Source: Acidobacteriota bacterium
GTDB lineage: Bacteria > Acidobacteriota > Blastocatellia > Pyrinomonadales > Pyrinomonadaceae
NCBI GenBank assembly: GCA_020853255.1
Contig: JADYZI010000508.1
Span: forward strand, 1-9,151
DNA length: 9,151 nucleotides
Direction of reading: 5' to 3'
Shown here: positions 1 to 5,674 of the stretch, piece after piece
How positions within the stretch are numbered: the stretch's first letter is position 1
Layout of the letters: every line of letters starts with the position of its first letter
Notes under the pieces: model-generated
What the model was told of the DNA's origin: nothing
What the model saw: the letters and a program-made list of their open reading frames with translations, nothing else
Database searches by the model: none
Program-made: the position numbers and the translations under genes

Positions 1-391
1 TCGCCGCTCCAGTCCCCTCGACAGCCTTCACATACTGTCGGGTCAACGTGGCGACGCCCGACATTCGCTGCAAAAGGTTAAGGGCCACACGCTCACCGGT
101 CAGCAGAACGTCGGCATAACCTTTCAGCGTTCCAAACACTGTTCCTTCCTCGACCTCGTCGCCATCGGAGAATGTTGTTTCGATCTCCGAGATCTCGGAA
201 TCCAGATGGAGAAAGACGGCTTCAGCCACTTCAAGGCCGCAAATGACCAGATATTCCTTCGCCAAAAGCCGACCCATTCCGCGAACCTCCGGCGGTACCG
301 TTGAAGATGTTGTGATATCGCCGCGGCCAATGTCCTCCGCTAAAAATTGTCCTATCGCCGCAAGGGCGTCGCCGTTGTCGAGCCAGTTCAT
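1..391 (-). CDS. nadC: Nicotinate-nucleotide pyrophosphorylase (quinolinate phosphoribosyltransferase), N-terminal 130 codons, cut by window edge
   Basis: NadC converts quinolinate and PRPP to nicotinate mononucleotide, pyrophosphate and CO2, the last step of de novo pyridine-ring synthesis for NAD; it is cytosolic and normally dimeric or hexameric. Seen here: 130 codons reading MNWLDNGDALAAIG at the start, then EDIGRGDITT (residues 19-28) and GERVALNLLQRMSGVAT (99-115), both signatures of the family. Arg101 in GERVALN matches the arginine that family structures show reaching into the neighbouring subunit's active site. The visible end (VEGTGAA) stops just before the usual I-V-D-T-R-K-T strand. 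A full protein is about 280 residues, so roughly half is outside the window. ATG at 391 is chosen because an in-frame TAG lies two codons upstream; the Shine-Dalgarno is poor. It lies 142 bases downstream of the secreted-protein gene and may be read through from it or have its own promoter; none is convincing. Confidence 0.93.
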   Translation of the reverse strand, partial: MNWLDNGDALAAIGQFLAEDIGRGDITTSSTVPPEVRGMGRLLAKEYLVICGLEVAEAVFLHLDSEISEIETTFSDGDEVEEGTVFGTLKGYADVLLTGERVALNLLQRMSGVATLTRQYVKAVEGTGAA

Positions 392-477
392 AATCTATTT
401 CATGTAATATCGATCGATCCTTCCTGAATAATAGAGAACGCAAAGCGACCAACGAATAACCGGAGTCTTGCTCACGC

Positions 478-505
478 CAACATTCGCTATTCACTATACG
501 CTATT
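478..505. repeat. Short tandem heptamer repeat in the gap before nadC
   Basis: The plus strand reads CGCTATT (485-491), CACTATA (492-498) and CGCTATT (499-505): three abutting 7-base units, preceded by a decayed unit CAACATT (478-484). The 142-base gap around it (392-533) holds no credible gene, no U-tract terminator and no good promoter. The units are too few to be certain the array is more than chance. Confidence 0.4.
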
Positions 506-533
506 CCGGCCCAAAAGCGCCCGTTGCTGCCCT

Positions 534-1196
534 TCAAGGGACTTTTATAGGATCGCTTATCGTCAAGCCGGCGGGCTCGTAGATGTATCTCATCACCTGC
601 GTGCTGCGCCAACCGTTCGGTTCTGAACCACCGCGCCGGGTTTCGGTATATTCCGTTATAAGCCCTGACGCATCCGTGATAAATTTTATCTCGATGAATT
701 TTAGCCTCGCGGCATCACGTACCGGTGAATTCCCCAGATCTTTCCATGATGCACGCCGCGTGTAGATCTTCCATCCCAGGTTGGCCGGATCAGCCTCGAC
801 AAAATATTCATATTCACCATCAGGAATCGCCATCATCTTCCCGGCTTTCGCACATTCCTTATCAGCCCGCTTCCAAGCCTTTTCGCCGTCCTTGCAGAAA
901 AACTGGCCGTTCAGCGTGATCGAATTCGAGCGAGTTCTCTTGCCGTTAAACTCCTCATTGACATCGATCCTCTTGGCGTCGTTTCCGACAAAATCAGAAA
1001 CTATCTGTCGCTTCCCGGTTATCTGCTCTCCGCTATAAAAGGCCTCGTCGGTTGAAATTCGCCGGCTGCGGGAGGATGCCGCATCGAGGGCCTGGGCGAG
1101 AGCGGTGTTGTAGTCCACTTCGGATAGGCGATCCTGGGCCGAACCTAATTCAGTCAGAATTGCAACGCTGATTAATACCAGGAAAATAGTCTTCAT
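534..1196 (-). CDS. Secreted protein of unknown function, single LolA/LppX-like unit
   Basis: I do not recognise a named family. The 220-residue protein starts with a Sec signal peptide (MKTIFLVLISVAILTELGSA, likely cut after Ala20); with no lipobox cysteine it should be a soluble periplasmic protein. The mature part shows a pattern shared with both halves of the upstream 424-residue protein: LSEVDYNTALAQA near the start, SDFVGNDAKRI (67-77), ITLNGQFFCKDGEKAW (93-108), EYEYF (128-132), FITDASGLI (172-180) and a final YIYEPAGLTISDPI (204-217). Repeated Gly/aromatic/Trp hairpins, a D-x-x-G turn and a hydrophobic last strand suggest the lipoprotein-carrier fold of LolA/LppX; this is inference. 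Cys101 and Cys115 could form a disulfide. ATG 1196 is preferred over an in-frame TTG two codons upstream because AGAGG (1203-1207) sits 6 bases before it and would abut the TTG. It follows the upstream gene by 15 bases, so is almost surely co-transcribed. Confidence 0.85.
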   Translation of the reverse strand: MKTIFLVLISVAILTELGSAQDRLSEVDYNTALAQALDAASSRSRRISTDEAFYSGEQITGKRQIVSDFVGNDAKRIDVNEEFNGKRTRSNSITLNGQFFCKDGEKAWKRADKECAKAGKMMAIPDGEYEYFVEADPANLGWKIYTRRASWKDLGNSPVRDAARLKFIEIKFITDASGLITEYTETRRGGSEPNGWRSTQVMRYIYEPAGLTISDPIKVP

Positions 1197-1202
1197 GATC
1201 AA

Positions 1203-1207
1203 CCTCT
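1203..1207 (-). promoter_or_regulatory. Ribosome binding site fixing the start of the 220-residue secreted protein
   Basis: The minus strand has AGAGG six bases before ATG 1196. It lies immediately next to the alternative TTG at 1202, which leaves no spacer for that codon, so the shorter ATG-started protein is the better model. Confidence 0.65.
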
Positions 1208-1211
1208 AAGA

Positions 1212-2486
1212 CTAATGAATTGGAGGCTCGACACGGATGTCGGAGTTGTATTCGTAGGTTTCAAGCTGTCGCGTCCATTTTGGCGAGCCGGACGCGCTGG
1301 ACTCGGTGAAGTATATCGATTCTTTCCGAACCAAAATTCCGCCCTTATCCAACCAGTAGTTCGTTATTTGGGTGTCCTTACCATTGCCCTTCCCGAACTT
1401 TGATTTCGAAACAACGCGAATCAAAGTGGCCGTCTTATCATCTACCATATCCGACTCGGTGAGCAAAAACTGCGCCTCAGGCGGATAACCGAAGATCCCA
1501 GCGGGGGAAGAAACAAGGTGGGGCTTCTCTTCTTCGGTACGCACCCAGTTGGTGTCCGGCGCCCGGCTATAAACCGTCTTGCCGATCCGAACGATCTCTT
1601 TCCGGATTCTATGCGTGTACAGAATGTGCGATCGATCCGGGAAAACGTAATCACAAACCCAGGAACTGTAAAGCTCCCATCGACCATCTGGAGTATCGCT
1701 GTCCTGAACTGTTACTGTAGTCCGAAAGGATTTGTCTTTCGTCGCTGCCTGCGAACGCCGCATATGATCCCAAAACTCGTCGCGGGTGATCCGCTTTCCC
1801 TGGCCAGCGAGGGTGAATGCTGCCGGCGGATCGATCATTGGCATTATCGGCTCTTCGATCACGATACTCTCGTCCCGTTCATAGAGCATTTCGATCCGTG
1901 TAGAACCACGAGCGGAATTCGTCGTCAAGAACTCTTGCTTAAAAAGTCGGCCCCCGTCGTCTATCCAAGTCGTGATCGTCTGATCACTATCAATTGAAGT
2001 TCCATTGAAAGTAAGCCGAGCTCTTATTGCCTTCTGAAATACATCTAACTTCTTACCGGCGATCTGCGATGGGCCAAGATATCGATACTCGGCGGATAGA
2101 AGTTCGGTTTGTTGGTCGACGGGTTTGGAACTTTTGGCGTCTGGTTCGATCTGCCAACCTGAGTTCCTTCGGTTCACATACCTCTTGTTGCCAATGAATA
2201 TCCAAACGCTTGAAGGCTCATTTTCACCGCGTTGGGTGTCGATGAAGGATGATCGCATGGCCCCGCCGGGAACGATCTCTTGAATACTGCGGTAGAGCGG
2301 CCCCCAAACACAGTTTTCCAGCGAACATTGTTCTGTAGTCTGCTTCACACGATAAGGTTTTGAATAGGTAACCTCACCGGCCCGTTTCAGCGCTTCCGTA
2401 TACTTAGCTTCCTCGATAATGCGGGCTTGAGAAAAACCCGTCAGCGAGAAAAGAAAGGACAGACTAAAAGCGAGTACACCTCTCAT
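1212..2486 (-). CDS. Secreted protein of unknown function with two tandem LolA/LppX-like units
   Basis: No named family is recognised. The 424-residue protein has a Sec signal peptide (residues 1 to about 21, hydrophobic LAFSLSFLFSL, cut near SQA) and no lipobox. The mature chain looks internally duplicated. Unit 1 (about 22-216) runs IIEEAKYTEALKRA, SIQEIVPGGAMR, IFIGNKRYVNRRNSGW (96-111), WIDDGGRL (174-181), then MLYERDESIVIEEPI. Unit 2 (about 230-424) runs ITRDEFWDHMRRS, CDYVFPDRSHIL (278-289), VRIGKTVYSRAPDTNW (299-314), YWLDKGGIL (377-385), then TYEYNSDIRVEPPI. The neighbouring 220-residue protein carries one further unit. Such patterns (dG-x-x-Y...W, D-x-x-G-L) occur in LolA/LppX-type periplasmic carriers that bind lipids or lipoproteins; assignment to that fold is inference and no ligand can be named. 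Cys54 and Cys59 are close enough to pair. ATG 2486 begins 18 bases after the valS stop, with a weak GGTAAG upstream, implying co-transcription with valS. Confidence 0.87.
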   Translation of the reverse strand: MRGVLAFSLSFLFSLTGFSQARIIEEAKYTEALKRAGEVTYSKPYRVKQTTEQCSLENCVWGPLYRSIQEIVPGGAMRSSFIDTQRGENEPSSVWIFIGNKRYVNRRNSGWQIEPDAKSSKPVDQQTELLSAEYRYLGPSQIAGKKLDVFQKAIRARLTFNGTSIDSDQTITTWIDDGGRLFKQEFLTTNSARGSTRIEMLYERDESIVIEEPIMPMIDPPAAFTLAGQGKRITRDEFWDHMRRSQAATKDKSFRTTVTVQDSDTPDGRWELYSSWVCDYVFPDRSHILYTHRIRKEIVRIGKTVYSRAPDTNWVRTEEEKPHLVSSPAGIFGYPPEAQFLLTESDMVDDKTATLIRVVSKSKFGKGNGKDTQITNYWLDKGGILVRKESIYFTESSASGSPKWTRQLETYEYNSDIRVEPPIH

Positions 2487-2504
2487 GATCTTACCGAAAC
2501 TCAG

Positions 2505-5360
2505 TTATGCGAGAGCCGCGACGTTTGATCTCAAGGCCGCGATCTGGCCCGTTATCTCTTCTTGTCTGCCCCTCAACTCCTGCACCTTCTCCACCGGGGC
2601 TCGTTCAACGAAATTCGCATTCGAAAGCTGCCCGTTCAGCCGCTGGAGTTCGGTGTCGAGCTTTGCGATCTGGTTTTGCAGGCGTTCGCGTTCCTTGTCG
2701 AAATCGATCAGGCCCTCGAGCGGGACCGCGATCTCGGCTCCGCCGGACAGGACCGCTTTGGCTGATGCCTTCGGCACATCGAGCGAATCGGCCAATACCA
2801 GTCTATCAGCACGTGCAAGCTTTTTGATCTGGGCTTCGTTGGCGGCAAGAATTGACTGCGCTTCGACACCGCTAGCGACGTGGATATCTACGCGGTCGCT
2901 CGGTTTTATGTTCATCTCCGAGCGGATGTTACGCACGCGTTTGATCGTGTCGATGACAAGCTGCATCTCGGCCTCGGCCTGCTCGTCAACGGACGTCGGA
3001 TCACCGGCAGGAAAATCGGCCAGCATTATCGTCGCTCCGGCGTCTGCGTAGGCCGGGTTGTGAAAGGCGTTCGATGTTCCCGGCAGCTTCAGCCACAATT
3101 CCTCAGTTAGATACGGCATGAATGGATGCAGCAAACGCAAAGCCTGTTCGAGGATCGACAAGATGCGCGAACTGGACACAACATCGCCCGCCGTTATCTC
3201 ATCCTTCTTCAGCTCAATATACCAATCGCAAAAATCGTCCCAGAAAAAGTGATATAGAAGCGAGACCGCGGTGTGAAATTCGTAGCGTGAAAGGGCCTTG
3301 TTCACATTGAGGGCGGTCACGTTTAGGCGCGATACGATCCATCGATCGGGCAGCGGCTCATAACTCCCCTCCTTACTATGGAGGGGTGTCAGCATTTTTT
3401 GCTGACGGGGTGGTTCTTCTCCGGCTGGGAAACCTTCAACGGCCGAGGCAGAACCACCCGGGCCTTTGGCCACCCCTCCTTCGTGAGGGGAACCGATGCT
3501 CGCTCCATCTGAATTCATCAAACAAAACCGCGTTGCATTCCAGATCTTGTTTGCAAAGTTCCGATACGTCTCGATCAGCAGATCGTTCCATTTGATATCG
3601 GCCCCGGTTGCAATAGAAGCCAGATAGATACGCGTTGCATCGACGCCAAATTTATCGAACATCTCGATCGGGTCAACGCCGTTCTTGCGCGATTTCGACA
3701 TCGGCTTTCCGTCTTTGCCAAGAACGGTGCCGGTGACAATGACGTCTTCAAAAGCCTTTTTGTCGACGAACTTTTTCGTCAGCATTATCATCCGCGATAC
3801 CCATAGAAATATGATGTCGCGGCCGGTTACCAGAACATCTGTGGGGAGAAAAGTGTCCAGGTCAGAACCGCCTGCGTGAGCGGGCGGCCAGTTTGTAGAA
3901 TCATCGAACTGGCCCGCCGCTGGCGCACCGGGGGCCGACCCAGTCCAGCCGAAAGTTGAAAACGCCCACAGTCCCGACGAAAACCACGTGTCGAGTACGT
4001 CCTGGTCTTGCTTTAACTCTTTGCCGCCGGCTTGTTCCGTCGCCTCTTCCGCAGACATCGCTACGTAGACATTTCCTTCACTGTCATACCACGCCGGTAT
4101 CTGGTGTCCCCACCAAAGCTGGCGCGAAATGGTCCAGTCCTTTAGATTTTCGAGCCAGGCGGTATAGACCTTTTCATGCGGCACCTGCGGCGAAAAATGC
4201 GGTACCCCTTCGGTCCGCATAAGTTCCAGCGCCATGTCGCGCATTTCGTCCATCTTGACGAACCACTGATCAGACAGGATCGGTTCGACGACCGTTTTGC
4301 AGCGTTCGCAGACCGGCAGAGTTATCTCATAATCTTCGATCTTTTCAAGCAGGCCCAACTCATCGAAGCGTTCGATGACCATTTCGCGTGCCTTGAACCG
4401 GTCAAGGCCTTCAAAATCAGCACCCGCGGCGGCGTTCATCGTCGCGTCATCGTTCATCACGAGAAGCTGTTCGAGGCCGTGCCGCAATCCGATCTGATAA
4501 TCGTTCGGGTCGTGAGCTGGCGTTACCTTTACGGCACCGGTCCCGAATTCGGGGTCGACATACTCGTCCCCGACTATCGGTATTTCACGATCGGTCAGGG
4601 GAAGCGCAATAGATTTGCCGATAAGGTGGCGGTATCGCTCGTCCTTTGGGTTAACCGCGACGGCCGTGTCACCGAGCATCGTCTCCGGCCGGGTCGTGGC
4701 GACCGTCAGATATCGCGAGCTCGCTGCCTGTCGTACCGGATACTTCAAGTAGTAAAGCTTCCCGTCTTTGCGCGTTTCTTCCTTTACTTCAAGATCAGAA
4801 AGCACCGTCTTGTCCTTCGGGCACCAATTGACGATGCGTAAACCTTTATAGATCCAGCCTTCGTCATAAAGCGTCACAAAAACGCTGCGGACAGCTTTCG
4901 ACAAATTCTCGTCCATCGTAAAACGATGCCGTGACCAATCGACCGACGCTCCTTCACGCCGCATCTGTTCGGTTATGGTGTTGCCGTACTGTTCCTTCCA
5001 CGCCCATGCGCGCCGGATAAATTCTTCGCGGCCAATGTCGATCGGCGTTTTGCCTTCTTCTTCCCTTAATTGTTCGGCAACTTTTCGCTGCACCGAGATG
5101 CCGGCGTGGTCGGTTCCCGGCAGCCACAGCGTGCGAAAGCCCTGCATCCGTTTCCAACGTACCAGCACATCCATTATCGTGTGCTGCAACGCGTGGCCCA
5201 TATGCAGGCTGCCGGTCACGTTCGGCGGCGGGATCACGATCGAATATTTCTCCGCATTCGGGTCTTTATTGATCTCAGGCTTAAAAAAGCCGCTTGTTTC
5301 CCAGCGTTCGTAGTGGCTCTCTTCAGCCTGTTTGGGGTCGTATGCTTTTGGGATCTCCAT
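2505..5360 (-). CDS. valS: Valyl-tRNA synthetase (class Ia), with two repeat-derived inserts
   Basis: ValS charges tRNA-Val with valine using ATP in the cytosol and hydrolyses mischarged Thr-tRNA-Val. The 951-residue protein shows the full class Ia layout: PPPNVTGSLHMGHALQ with the HIGH motif (53-56); the CP1 editing domain with TTRPETMLGDTAVAVNP (222-238) and AHDPNDY (282-288); CERC (351-354); WFSSGLWAFSTFGW (459-472); VTGRDIIFLWVSRM (511-524); the KMSKS loop written KPMSKS (552-557); the anticodon-binding domain from DRWIVSRLN (672-680); and a C-terminal coiled coil typical of ValRS (about 887-946). Two Gly/Pro/Ala-rich stretches interrupt otherwise conserved sequence, at about 474-500 and 617-668, and coincide with palindromic DNA repeats described separately. 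The reading frame is intact through both, so the gene is probably functional. The start MEIPKAYDPKQAEESHYERW is typical; no clear Shine-Dalgarno precedes it. The secreted-protein genes follow closely downstream. Confidence 0.97.
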   Translation of the reverse strand: MEIPKAYDPKQAEESHYERWETSGFFKPEINKDPNAEKYSIVIPPPNVTGSLHMGHALQHTIMDVLVRWKRMQGFRTLWLPGTDHAGISVQRKVAEQLREEEGKTPIDIGREEFIRRAWAWKEQYGNTITEQMRREGASVDWSRHRFTMDENLSKAVRSVFVTLYDEGWIYKGLRIVNWCPKDKTVLSDLEVKEETRKDGKLYYLKYPVRQAASSRYLTVATTRPETMLGDTAVAVNPKDERYRHLIGKSIALPLTDREIPIVGDEYVDPEFGTGAVKVTPAHDPNDYQIGLRHGLEQLLVMNDDATMNAAAGADFEGLDRFKAREMVIERFDELGLLEKIEDYEITLPVCERCKTVVEPILSDQWFVKMDEMRDMALELMRTEGVPHFSPQVPHEKVYTAWLENLKDWTISRQLWWGHQIPAWYDSEGNVYVAMSAEEATEQAGGKELKQDQDVLDTWFSSGLWAFSTFGWTGSAPGAPAAGQFDDSTNWPPAHAGGSDLDTFLPTDVLVTGRDIIFLWVSRMIMLTKKFVDKKAFEDVIVTGTVLGKDGKPMSKSRKNGVDPIEMFDKFGVDATRIYLASIATGADIKWNDLLIETYRNFANKIWNATRFCLMNSDGASIGSPHEGGVAKGPGGSASAVEGFPAGEEPPRQQKMLTPLHSKEGSYEPLPDRWIVSRLNVTALNVNKALSRYEFHTAVSLLYHFFWDDFCDWYIELKKDEITAGDVVSSSRILSILEQALRLLHPFMPYLTEELWLKLPGTSNAFHNPAYADAGATIMLADFPAGDPTSVDEQAEAEMQLVIDTIKRVRNIRSEMNIKPSDRVDIHVASGVEAQSILAANEAQIKKLARADRLVLADSLDVPKASAKAVLSGGAEIAVPLEGLIDFDKERERLQNQIAKLDTELQRLNGQLSNANFVERAPVEKVQELRGRQEEITGQIAALRSNVAALA
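3366..3490. repeat. Multi-hairpin palindromic element inserted in frame in valS
   Basis: Nested inverted repeats fill this stretch. CCCCTCC (3366-3372) pairs with GGAGGGG (3380-3386). GGAGGGGTG (3380-3388) can instead pair with CACCCCTCC (3471-3479). GTCAGCA (3388-3394) pairs with TGCTGAC (3400-3406). GGGTGGTTCT (3408-3417) pairs with AGAACCACCC (3450-3459). GGCC (3461-3464) pairs with GGCC (3468-3471). CCCCTC (3473-3478) pairs with GAGGGG (3485-3490). The whole can fold as an outer stem, two side arms and an inner stem. Read on the minus strand it encodes ValRS residues of about 625-665, between the catalytic core and the anticodon-binding domain, where relatives have only a short linker (from memory). 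It resembles mobile palindromic repeats that insert into genes, such as Rickettsia palindromic elements, in behaviour but not visibly in sequence. Confidence 0.75.
3864..3920. repeat. Second palindromic element inserted in frame in valS
   Basis: GCGGGCGGCCAGTT (3880-3893) faces AACTGGCCCGCCGC (3907-3920): a 14-base inverted repeat with two mismatches and a 13-base loop. CCGCC (3868-3872) can also pair with GGCGG (3883-3887), giving an alternative hairpin. On the minus strand it encodes ValRS residues of about 481-499, inside an extra loop between the conserved FGW (470-472) and LPTDVLVTG (505-513). Relatives have roughly a dozen residues there (from memory), against more than thirty here. Boundaries are approximate. 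Confidence 0.68.
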
Positions 5361-5374
5361 ATTGGTAAACGGAT

Positions 5375-5403
5375 ATGATAATGCAAAACCCGCCGGTTTT
5401 CAC
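5375..5403 (-). promoter_or_regulatory. Weak candidate promoter for valS
   Basis: The minus strand has GTGAAA (5403-5398, 4 of 6 matches to the sigma-70 -35) and TATCAT (5380-5375, 5 of 6 to the -10) with a 17-base spacer. Transcription would begin only about 8 bases before ATG 5360, which fits the absence of a Shine-Dalgarno there. The match is weak enough to arise by chance. Confidence 0.27.
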
Positions 5404-5412
5404 TTGCGGGTT
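5387..5412. repeat. Hairpin upstream of valS
   Basis: AACCCGC (5387-5393) and GCGGGTT (5406-5412) form a 7-base-pair stem with a 12-base loop. On the minus strand the stem is followed by TT, giving only GCGGGTTTTG, too short a U-run for a convincing terminator. It overlaps the spacer and -35 of the candidate valS promoter, so it could be a weak terminator of upstream transcription, an operator-like palindrome, or chance. Confidence 0.35.
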
Positions 5413-5417
5413 AACTG

Positions 5418-5519
5418 CGTGCATCTTCCTCTTTGCGGAAGCCCGCACGTGAGTAAGGGCGTAATATTCAACCTGTCTATTTCGCCCTTACTCCATGCGG
5501 GCGCTTCTGCATTTCGCGG
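5418..5519. repeat. Intergenic palindromic repeat, copy 1
   Basis: This 102-base unit and copy 2 (5569-5668) differ at four bases plus one 2-base gap. It starts CGTGCATCTTCCTCTTTGCG and ends CATTTCGCGG. Its core is a long imperfect hairpin: GCCCGCA and GAGTAAGGGCG on the left (5441-5461) pair with CGCCCTTACTC and TGCGGGC on the right (5483-5502), around a loop of about 21 bases. There is no U-run after the hairpin in either direction, so it is not an ordinary terminator. Together with copy 2 and the hairpin at 5387-5412 it occupies most of the 314-base gene-free gap (5361-5674); I see no gene in that gap. Confidence 0.88.
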
Positions 5520-5568
5520 CCAGCGTCTTGTGAGTACCATCTGGCGTTAGCGGTTGGGTTCTTCTTTT

Positions 5569-5668
5569 CGTGCATCTTCCTCTTTGCGGAAGCCCGCACG
5601 TGAGTAAAGGCGCAATATTCAACCCGTCTATTTCGCCCTTACTCCGTGCGGGCCTCTGCATTTCGCGG
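5569..5668. repeat. Intergenic palindromic repeat, copy 2
   Basis: This is a 100-base direct repeat of copy 1 in the same orientation, separated by a 49-base spacer (5520-5568). Within the hairpin, GAGTAAAGGCG replaces GAGTAAGGGCG, adding one mismatch, while CCGTGCGGGC replaces CCATGCGGGC, improving pairing on the other arm. It begins only six bases after the stop codon of the response-regulator gene, so it would form the 3' end structure of that mRNA. Confidence 0.88.
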
Positions 5669-5674
5669 ATGCGG

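Noticed and set aside
231..494. An 87-codon minus-strand frame overlapping the start of nadC
   Set aside because: It runs out of frame through nadC codons and has no family resemblance; its upstream half is the repeat-bearing gap.
530..540. Palindrome CCCTTCAAGGG over the stop codon of the 220-residue protein gene as a terminator
   Set aside because: A five-pair stem with a one-base loop cannot form a hairpin and no U-run follows.
1518..1997. A 159-codon plus-strand frame opposite the two-unit secreted protein
   Set aside because: The minus-strand frame has a signal peptide, tandem-repeat logic and operon spacing; the antisense frame has none of these.
2485..3051. A 188-codon plus-strand frame opposite the end of valS
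   Set aside because: Serine/arginine-rich antisense of the ValRS coiled coil and anticodon-binding domain; no recognisable domain.
4176..4841. A 221-codon open frame on the plus strand opposite valS
   Set aside because: It lies wholly antisense to a highly conserved part of ValRS, resembles no family, and has no ribosome site; it is a frame shadow of codon bias.
5418..5668. The two repeats as a minimal CRISPR array
   Set aside because: Units of about 100 bases with internal long hairpins and a single 49-base spacer do not fit CRISPR repeat size, and no cas gene is present.
5361..5674. A T-box-like leader controlling valS
   Set aside because: No T-box consensus or antiterminator with following terminator is visible, and the gap is explained by the two repeats.
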